64,000 bases of DNA. Source: Streptomyces clavifer. GTDB taxonomy: Bacteria; Actinomycetota; Actinomycetes; Streptomycetales; Streptomycetaceae. Both the position numbers and the translations under genes were made by a program. Shown here piece after piece: positions 58,799 to 64,000 of this stretch; positions within the stretch are counted from its first letter, which is position 1, and each line of letters begins with the position of its first letter. The DNA is taken from NCBI GenBank assembly GCA_014651175.1, contig BMWJ01000006.1, positions 372,001-436,000 of the forward strand. The letters run 5' to 3'. The notes beneath the pieces were generated by a model, which worked only from the letters and a program-made list of their open reading frames with translations, searched no databases and was not told the origin of the DNA.

Positions 58799-59893
58799 AT
58801 GTCTGCCAACCCCGAGTCCGCTCTGCCGATCCGGCTCAACGTCGACGACGGCGATTCGCCGTCCGACATCGTCGACGCGCTGTTCCTCGGCCGCTTCACG
58901 ACGGGCGAGCAGCCGTACTCGCACAGTTCGACACTCGACCGGGTGCGTTCGGGGGCGACCCTGATGCCACCGGCTGCCAGGGTGCTGCGGGCCGCCCGCG
59001 ACGGCGACCGCAGTGCCACGCTCGCCGAGGGCGAGGGGTGGACACTGCTGATCTCGCGGTGGAACCGGGGGGCCGACGTCACGGTCACCGCCACCAGCGC
59101 CGAGCTGGCGGAGGAGGTGCTGGCCCGGGCGACCGACGGCGCGCAGGACGAACCGGAACCGCAGCCGGACAACGTGGCGATGGGCTTCTGGTACGTCTCC
59201 CCGCGACGCGGCCCGAACCGCACCACCCGGCAGATCACCGCCGGCACGTGGGACGAGATCAGCGCCAACTACACCGCTCCGGTCGCCGATGCCATGGGCC
59301 GGCTGATGAAGGTGACCCCGGACGACATCGCGGGCCGGCTGCTCCTGCTCCACGGCCCCCCGGGCACCGGCAAGACCTCCGCGCTGCGCACCCTCGCCCG
59401 GTCCTGGCGCGACTGGTGCCAGGTCGACTGCGTACTCGACCCCGAGCAGCTCTTCAACGACGTCGGCTACCTCACGGACATCGCCATCGGCGAGGACGAC
59501 GGCTCGGCCGGGGGACGGTGGCGCCTGCTGCTCCTGGAGGACTGCGACGAGCTGATCCGCGGGGAGGCGAAGCACACGGCGGGCCAGGCGCTGTCCCGGT
59601 TGCTGAACCTGACGGACGGCCTGCTGGGCCAGGGCCGCAAGGTGCTGGTGGGGGTGACGACCAACGAGGACCTGGAGCGGCTGCACCCCGCGGTCGTGCG
59701 CCCCGGCCGTTGCCTGGCCCGGATCGAGGTGGGCTCGCTGACGCGCGAGGAGTCGGTGTCCTGGCTGGGCACGGAGGAGGGCATCGGCCGTGACGGCGCG
59801 ACGCTCGCGGAGCTGTACGCACTGCGGCGGGGCAGCGCCCCCGCGTCCGTGCCGAAGCAGGACGCGGGGGCGAACGCCGGGCTGTACCTCTGA
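58799..59893 (+). CDS. DUF5925 and AAA ATPase protein
   Basis: This 364-residue protein combines an N-terminal DUF5925-like domain (about residues 10-125, IRLNVDDGDSPSDIVDALFLGRFTTGEQPYSHSSTLDRVRSGATL) with a classic AAA module. Walker A is LLHGPPGTGKTSALRTLARSW (186-194), Walker B RLLLLEDCDEL, sensor VGVTTNEDLERLHPAVVRPGRCL. It looks like a single-ring remodelling ATPase. The N-terminal domain presumably binds a client, which is unknown. No ribosome site is obvious. It is not in an operon with the genes around it. Confidence 0.85.
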   Translation: MSANPESALPIRLNVDDGDSPSDIVDALFLGRFTTGEQPYSHSSTLDRVRSGATLMPPAARVLRAARDGDRSATLAEGEGWTLLISRWNRGADVTVTATSAELAEEVLARATDGAQDEPEPQPDNVAMGFWYVSPRRGPNRTTRQITAGTWDEISANYTAPVADAMGRLMKVTPDDIAGRLLLLHGPPGTGKTSALRTLARSWRDWCQVDCVLDPEQLFNDVGYLTDIAIGEDDGSAGGRWRLLLLEDCDELIRGEAKHTAGQALSRLLNLTDGLLGQGRKVLVGVTTNEDLERLHPAVVRPGRCLARIEVGSLTREESVSWLGTEEGIGRDGATLAELYALRRGSAPASVPKQDAGANAGLYL

Positions 59894-59933
59894 GCGCCCG
59901 CTGAACGGCGGGGATCCGCTCGTCGGGGCCGCC

Positions 59934-60308
59934 TCACTCCTCGTAGGCCGCCCGTACCGCGTCCCGGGCCAGGGAGAGCGCGTCGGCCCTGGACAGGCCG
60001 AGGCGCCTGGCCTCTCCGGCGTACACCTGCGCGGCCGTCGCCGCCCTCCGTGCGGCGGCGTCGCCCGCCGCGGCGACGAACGTGCCGTTGCGGCCGCGGG
60101 TCTCGATCACCCCGTCTGCCTCCAGCGCCCGGTAGGCCTTGGCGACGGTGTTGGCGGCGAGGCCGAGGTCCTCGGCGAGGCCGCGCACCGTCGGGAGCCG
60201 GTGGCCGACGGGCAGGGCACCGGAGCGGGCCTGGTCGGAGAGCTGGGTGCGCAGTTGCTCGTACGGGGCGGCTGCGGAGTCCGGATCAATGGCGATCTTC
60301 AGGGTCAC
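59934..60308 (-). CDS. YtrA-type small GntR regulator
   Basis: This 124-residue protein is a winged helix (PYEQLRTQLSDQARSGALPVGHRLPTVRGLAEDLGLAANTVAKAYRALEADGVIETRGRNGTFVAA) with a short helical C-terminal tail for dimerisation. There is no room for a ligand domain. YtrA regulators usually control neighbouring ABC transporter genes; none is next to it, so the target is unclear. GGGGGAG lies 9 bases before the GTG. It is divergent from the DUF402 gene. Confidence 0.88.
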   Translation of the reverse strand: MTLKIAIDPDSAAAPYEQLRTQLSDQARSGALPVGHRLPTVRGLAEDLGLAANTVAKAYRALEADGVIETRGRNGTFVAAAGDAAARRAATAAQVYAGEARRLGLSRADALSLARDAVRAAYEE

Positions 60309-60479
60309 GGGCCGATTCTCCCCCACCACCGGAAATCCGGAGGCGGCCGGCGGGGCCACCCACGTACCGTCCGCCGCACGGGTGTGCGCGTGCCCGCACC
60401 GGCACCCGACGCGGGAACGGCCCGACAGCGACGGCCAACCGGTGGTCCGGCCGCGAGAACTGCGCCACGGAGGTACGCC

Positions 60480-60974
60480 ATGTCCACCGTCCCACCTGGG
60501 ACCGCCCTGTTCGTCACCCTCGTCAAGGCGGGCAGCACCAAGATCCGCTACCCGGCGGACCTCGTCCACGACGACAGCACCCGCGTCACCGTCCGGGCAC
60601 CCTGGGCTGCGCCGCACACCCGGGACTTCGGCTTCGTACGGTTCGAGCCGGGCGACGTCCTCATCGAGCACTACTGGCGCGACCGGTGGTTCGCGGTGAA
60701 GGAGGTGCGCACCGGCGACGGGGAACTCAAGGGCTGGTACTGCGACATCACCCGGCCCGCCGTCCTCCGGGACGCCGAACTGCTGGTCGAGGACCTGGAT
60801 CTCGATCTCTGGGTGTCCGCGGACGGCTCGTCCGTACTGCGTCTCGACGAGGACGAGTTCGAGGAGAGCGGCCTGGCGGACCGGGACCCGGTGGCGGCGG
60901 AGGCGGCCGTGCGGGCACTGGACGAGCTGGAGCGGCTGGCCCGCGCCGGGGGCCTGACGGAGCTCCTGAGCTGA
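60480..60974 (+). CDS. DUF402-domain protein
   Basis: This 164-residue protein starts GTALFVTLVKAGSTKIRYPADLVHDDSTRVTVRAPWA. The DUF402 core is WFAVKEVRTGDGELKGWYCDITRPAVLRDAELLVEDLDLDLWVSADGSSVLRLDEDEFEES, with the acidic cluster typical of FomD/Ntdp-type phosphohydrolases that bind divalent metal. It may hydrolyse nucleoside tri- or diphosphates; the substrate is unproven. GGAGG lies 7 bases before the ATG. Confidence 0.88.
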   Translation: MSTVPPGTALFVTLVKAGSTKIRYPADLVHDDSTRVTVRAPWAAPHTRDFGFVRFEPGDVLIEHYWRDRWFAVKEVRTGDGELKGWYCDITRPAVLRDAELLVEDLDLDLWVSADGSSVLRLDEDEFEESGLADRDPVAAEAAVRALDELERLARAGGLTELLS

Positions 60975-60983
60975 GGCGTGTCC

Positions 60984-61016
60984 GCGTGCGGGGTGGGCAG
61001 GCCCTCCCCCGCACGC
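60984..61016. terminator. Bidirectional hairpin
   Basis: A 10-bp perfect stem (GCGTGCGGGG / CCCCGCACGC) lies between the convergent DUF402 gene and the three-domain fusion gene. Confidence 0.75.
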
Positions 61017-61058
61017 ACCGGGGCGGAGCGAGCCGCACCGCAGGCACTTGGCCCCGCG

Positions 61059-62531
61059 CTAGGGCACGACCAGCTCCACCTCGTACCCCGCCGCGTTCTC
61101 CAGGTACGCCGCGTGGTGCCCGTCGACGGTGTGCGCGGGGCGGTCGGGGAGGAGCGGCCGCCAGCCGTGCCCGGGGGCCCGGCGCACGAGCGCGTCGAGC
61201 GTGTCGCGGTCCCGGACGTGGAACGCCAGGTGGTTGAGGCCCGGGCGCAGCCTGTCGTACGTGTCCCCGGACAGGTCCGGGGACTGTTCGACCACCACGT
61301 AGCTGTCACCGCGCCGCCAGCTGCGGCCCCGCTCCCAGCGCTGGTACGGGGCGTGGCCCAGCTCGCCCAGCAGCCAGCCCCAGTCCGACTCGGCCGCCGC
61401 CAGGTCGGGCACCCACAGCTCGATGTGGTGCACCCCGCCGGTGGGGGCCGTCGCAGGCAGCGGGACGGCACGCCGTACACCGTGCGGCACGTGCCCGACG
61501 GGGTCGCCGTCCTCGTGCCAGTGGAGCAGGAAGCGCTCCCCCGCGCGGTAGCCGTCGAGGCCGGCCCGGCTGTACGCCACCATGTCGTCCGGCAGCGCGT
61601 CCAGGGGGAACCAGCCGAGCTCGGAGCACTTCTCCGGCTCGGCGTTGCGGGGCGGGCGCCCGGGGTCGTACGCCGCCTCGAAGAACCAGCCCGTCCTGGG
61701 GCTGCCGCCGGGACCACGGTGCTGCATGACCAGGGCCACCCGGAGCTCGTCGGGATCCAGCACGACGCCGGTCTCCTCGGCCGTCTCCCGGATCATCGCC
61801 TCGCGGACGTCCTCGCCGTCCTCGACGTGGCCGGAGGGTGCGTGGAGCAGCCCGTCCGCGTACCCCGTGCCCGCCCGCCGGGCGAGCAGCACCTCGGCGC
61901 CGCGGCGCAGGACGAGGTGGACGTCGACCACCTCCGTGTGCCGGTGGGCGGGCTCGGCGCGGGCCACCAGCGCGTACCGCTCGTCGTGGACCTCCTTGCC
62001 CCAGAGCCGGTCGTCACCGGAGAGCGCCTCGTGGTGGATGCGCTCCGTGTGCGGGGTGAGCAGTCCGGTGAGGCGGGCCGCGGAGAGTCCGACACCGCCC
62101 CACACCCCTTCGATCAGCACCAGCCGCCCGCCGGGCCTCAGCAGGCCGAACCAGTGGTGCAGGGCGGCCACCGGGTCGGGGAGCAGCCACACCACGTGCC
62201 GGGCCAGGATCACGTCGAACCGCTGTGTGCCGACGGGCGGTTCGCCCGCGTCGCCGACGAGTACCCGGGCTCCGGTCCCGGAGAGCTTGGCCCGCGCCTG
62301 CCCGGCCATGCGCGGCGACCGGTCGACGGCGGTGACCCGGTGTCCCTGACCGGCGACCAGGAGCGCCAGACTGCCCGTGCCGCACCCGAGGTCGAGCACC
62401 TCGGAGCACGCCGCGGGCAGCCAGGTCTCCATCCGCTGCGCCCAGGCGCTGCGGACGGCGGGATCGAGGAGTCCGTGGTCGGGCTCCTCGTCGAAGGAGT
62501 CGGCGGCGGCGTCCCAGTCGATCGTCGTCAT
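61059..62531 (-). CDS. Methyltransferase - Nudix - VOC three-domain fusion protein
   Basis: This 490-residue protein joins three complete domains. Residues 1-190 form a class I SAM methyltransferase (VLDLGCGTG at 45-53, DVILARHVVWLLPDP, LRPGGRLVLIEG). Residues 200-350 form a Nudix hydrolase with a perfect box (G234 to V256, GHVEDGE...RETAEETGV). Residues 367-490 form a VOC/glyoxalase half (HHIELWVPDLAAAESDWGWLLGELG, NHLAFHV, AAYLENAAGYEVELVV). The length leaves only short linkers. All three catalytic motifs look intact. It may link three steps on one small molecule; no substrate is suggested by its neighbours. Confidence 0.88.
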   Translation of the reverse strand: MTTIDWDAAADSFDEEPDHGLLDPAVRSAWAQRMETWLPAACSEVLDLGCGTGSLALLVAGQGHRVTAVDRSPRMAGQARAKLSGTGARVLVGDAGEPPVGTQRFDVILARHVVWLLPDPVAALHHWFGLLRPGGRLVLIEGVWGGVGLSAARLTGLLTPHTERIHHEALSGDDRLWGKEVHDERYALVARAEPAHRHTEVVDVHLVLRRGAEVLLARRAGTGYADGLLHAPSGHVEDGEDVREAMIRETAEETGVVLDPDELRVALVMQHRGPGGSPRTGWFFEAAYDPGRPPRNAEPEKCSELGWFPLDALPDDMVAYSRAGLDGYRAGERFLLHWHEDGDPVGHVPHGVRRAVPLPATAPTGGVHHIELWVPDLAAAESDWGWLLGELGHAPYQRWERGRSWRRGDSYVVVEQSPDLSGDTYDRLRPGLNHLAFHVRDRDTLDALVRRAPGHGWRPLLPDRPAHTVDGHHAAYLENAAGYEVELVVP

Positions 62532-62565
62532 GGGACCGATCCTCTCAGCCGCCGCCGACAGCCCG

Positions 62566-64000
62566 TCAGGACCGCAGCCGCACCACCAGCTTCCTCACCA
62601 GCGGCCACGCCAGGATCAGCAGGACGATCGCGTACACCGATACAGAGAACGGGGTGTTGACCAGACCCGTCACGCTGCCGTCGCTGATCTGCAGGGCACG
62701 GCGCAGCTGCTGTTCCGCGGCCGGGCCGAGGATCACGGCGATGATCGCCGGAAGCACCGGCAGCCCGTAGCGCCGCATCCCGAAGCCGATCAGGCCGATC
62801 ACCAGCAGGATCACCAGGTCGACGGCCTCGCCACCGACCGCGTACGCGCCGACGGCGGCGAAGAACAGGATGCCCGCGTAGAGGTAGGGGCGCGGGATCT
62901 TCAGCAGCTTCGCCCACAGCGGTGCCAGGGGCAGGTTGAGCGCGAGCAGCAGCACCATGCCGACGAAGAGGGAGGCGATCAGGCCCCAGACCAGCTCGGG
63001 TTCCCGCTCGAACAGGAGGGGGCCCGGCTGGATCCCGTACTGCTGGAAGGCGGCCAGCATCACGGCGGCGACGGCGGTCGTGGGCAGCCCGAGGGTGAGC
63101 ATGGAGACGAGGGTTCCCGCGGCGGACGCGGAGGCCGCGGACTCCGGGCCGGCGACGCCCTCGATGGCACCCTTGCCGAACTCGTCGCGGTGCTTGGAGA
63201 GCCGCTTCTCCGTGACGTACGAGAGGAACGTGGGGATCTCCGCACCGCCCGCCGGGACGGCGCCGAAGGGGAAGCCGATGAAGGGCCCGCGCAGCCAGGG
63301 CTTCCAGGTGCGGCGGACATCGGCCCGGCCGAGCCAGGGGAGGCCGACGGGGATCGGCCTCTCCGAGGAGCGGCGCAGGTGGGCGGCGACCCACAGGGCC
63401 TCGCCGATGGCGAAGAGCCCCACCGCGACGATCACCACGTCGATGCCGTCGGCCAGTTGGAGCGAGCCGAAGGTCAGCCGCTGCTGCCCGGTCATCGCAT
63501 CCAGGCCGACGAGGCCGATGGTGAGCCCGATGAGGAGCGAGGCGAGACCGCGGATGCGGGAGGAGCCGAGGACGGAGGTGACGGCGATGAACGCCAGCAC
63601 CATGATCGCGAAGTAGTCCGGAGCGCCGATGTCGACGGCGAGCGAGGCGACGGTCGGGGCGAGGACGACCAGCAGGATCGTGCCGATCATGCCGCCGGTG
63701 AAGTGGCCGATGGCCGCGGCGGCCAGGGCCTGCGCCCCGCGCCCGGCCTTCGCCATCGGGTTGCCCTCGATGGCGGCGACGACGGCCGCGCTCTCCCCGG
63801 GCGTGTTGAGGAGGATGGAGGTGGTGGAGCCGCCGAACATCGCGCCGTAGTAGATCCCGGCGAACATGATGAAGGCACCGGTCGGTTCGAGTCCGTACGT
63901 CACCGGCAGCAGCAGGGCCACGGCCATGGCCGGGCCGATGCCGGGGAGCACCCCGATCGCCGTGCCGAGCAGGACGCCGAGCGCGGCCCAGAGCAGGTTG
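62566..64000 (-). CDS. tctA: TctA-family tricarboxylate transporter permease (5' end beyond window)
   Basis: At least 477 residues of the large permease subunit of a tripartite tricarboxylate transporter lie here. It has the family motifs [74 protein letters not shown] and [21 protein letters not shown]. The frame is open to the window edge, and about 20 residues with the start codon are missing. The small permease TctB and binding protein TctC would be expected upstream, outside the window. It imports citrate or other carboxylates using an ion gradient. Confidence 0.95.
   Translation of the reverse strand, partial: NLLWAALGVLLGTAIGVLPGIGPAMAVALLLPVTYGLEPTGAFIMFAGIYYGAMFGGSTTSILLNTPGESAAVVAAIEGNPMAKAGRGAQALAAAAIGHFTGGMIGTILLVVLAPTVASLAVDIGAPDYFAIMVLAFIAVTSVLGSSRIRGLASLLIGLTIGLVGLDAMTGQQRLTFGSLQLADGIDVVIVAVGLFAIGEALWVAAHLRRSSERPIPVGLPWLGRADVRRTWKPWLRGPFIGFPFGAVPAGGAEIPTFLSYVTEKRLSKHRDEFGKGAIEGVAGPESAASASAAGTLVSMLTLGLPTTAVAAVMLAAFQQYGIQPGPLLFEREPELVWGLIASLFVGMVLLLALNLPLAPLWAKLLKIPRPYLYAGILFFAAVGAYAVGGEAVDLVILLVIGLIGFGMRRYGLPVLPAIIAVILGPAAEQQLRRALQISDGSVTGLVNTPFSVSVYAIVLLILAWPLVRKLVVRLRS

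Overview
The window is high-GC actinobacterial DNA and looks like the chromosome of a Streptomyces species. Third codon positions are strongly G/C, GTG starts and ATGA/GTGA stop-start overlaps are frequent, several genes have a TAnnnT hexamer 6-7 bases before the start codon (leaderless genes), and the gene families are typical of the genus (SoxR, many TetR and GntR regulators, an MsiK-like ATPase, an S. rimosus-type lipase, DUF5925/AAA). I found about 60 protein genes, two of them broken. I saw no rRNA, tRNA, CRISPR array, insertion sequence or prophage gene.

Layout. 0.1-2.9 kb: gluconate module (gntR divergent from gntK-gntP). 2.9-6.9 kb: a YedYZ-like molybdoenzyme and haem b pair, an APC amino-acid permease and a helical-repeat protein. 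7-14 kb: ASCH protein, lipoprotein beta-propeller, FAD dehydrogenase, an overlapping operon (DMT permease, Nudix, two DUF202 membrane proteins) and a quinone oxidoreductase. 14-15.5 kb: glucarate dehydratase. 15.7-17.9 kb: phosphotransferase and an acyl-CoA dehydrogenase interrupted by an in-frame TGA. 18-20.4 kb: secreted M28 aminopeptidase, a DUF642 remnant and a hypothetical protein. 20.4-23.5 kb: SDR - acyl-CoA synthetase - TetR operon. 23.7-28 kb: NamZ-like muramidase facing a penicillin acylase across a 46-bp perfect palindrome.

28-37.6 kb: zinc-ribbon protein, soxR, MaoC hydratase with its TetR, acyl-CoA dehydrogenase divergent from a TetR, ArsR and DMT genes, then an ALDH-ADH operon. 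37.7-45 kb: MsiK-like ATPase, MFS and CitMHS transporters, a molybdopterin oxidoreductase and a TetR. 45.2-48.7 kb: homogentisate dioxygenase, a HutC-type GntR and an orphan type ISP specificity-domain protein. 48.7-52.6 kb: TetR divergent from a DrrAB-type exporter, then a CoA-transferase. 52.6-55 kb: small basic protein, a Ser/Thr kinase-like protein without the catalytic lysine, and a GDSL lipase. 56-58.7 kb: glycosyltransferase - glycosyltransferase - polysaccharide deacetylase operon behind a long non-coding leader. 58.8-64 kb: DUF5925-AAA protein, YtrA-type GntR, DUF402 protein, a methyltransferase-Nudix-VOC fusion and a TctA permease cut by the window end.

The main theme is catabolism of organic acids, sugar acids, acyl-CoAs and aromatics, with local repressors. 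Comparing intergenic sequences by eye suggests three small TetR regulons. One 14-base core occurs before both the phosphotransferase/acyl-CoA dehydrogenase pair and the SDR-synthetase-TetR operon. One identical 16-mer precedes both the MaoC gene and its neighbouring TetR gene. One AAACTAGC-type operator precedes both a TetR/acyl-CoA dehydrogenase pair and the ALDH-ADH operon 5 kb away. No large undescribed defence or mobile system was found. The most unusual proteins are the three-domain fusion, the kinase without its catalytic lysine, the orphan ISP specificity domain and the glycan operon with its long leader.
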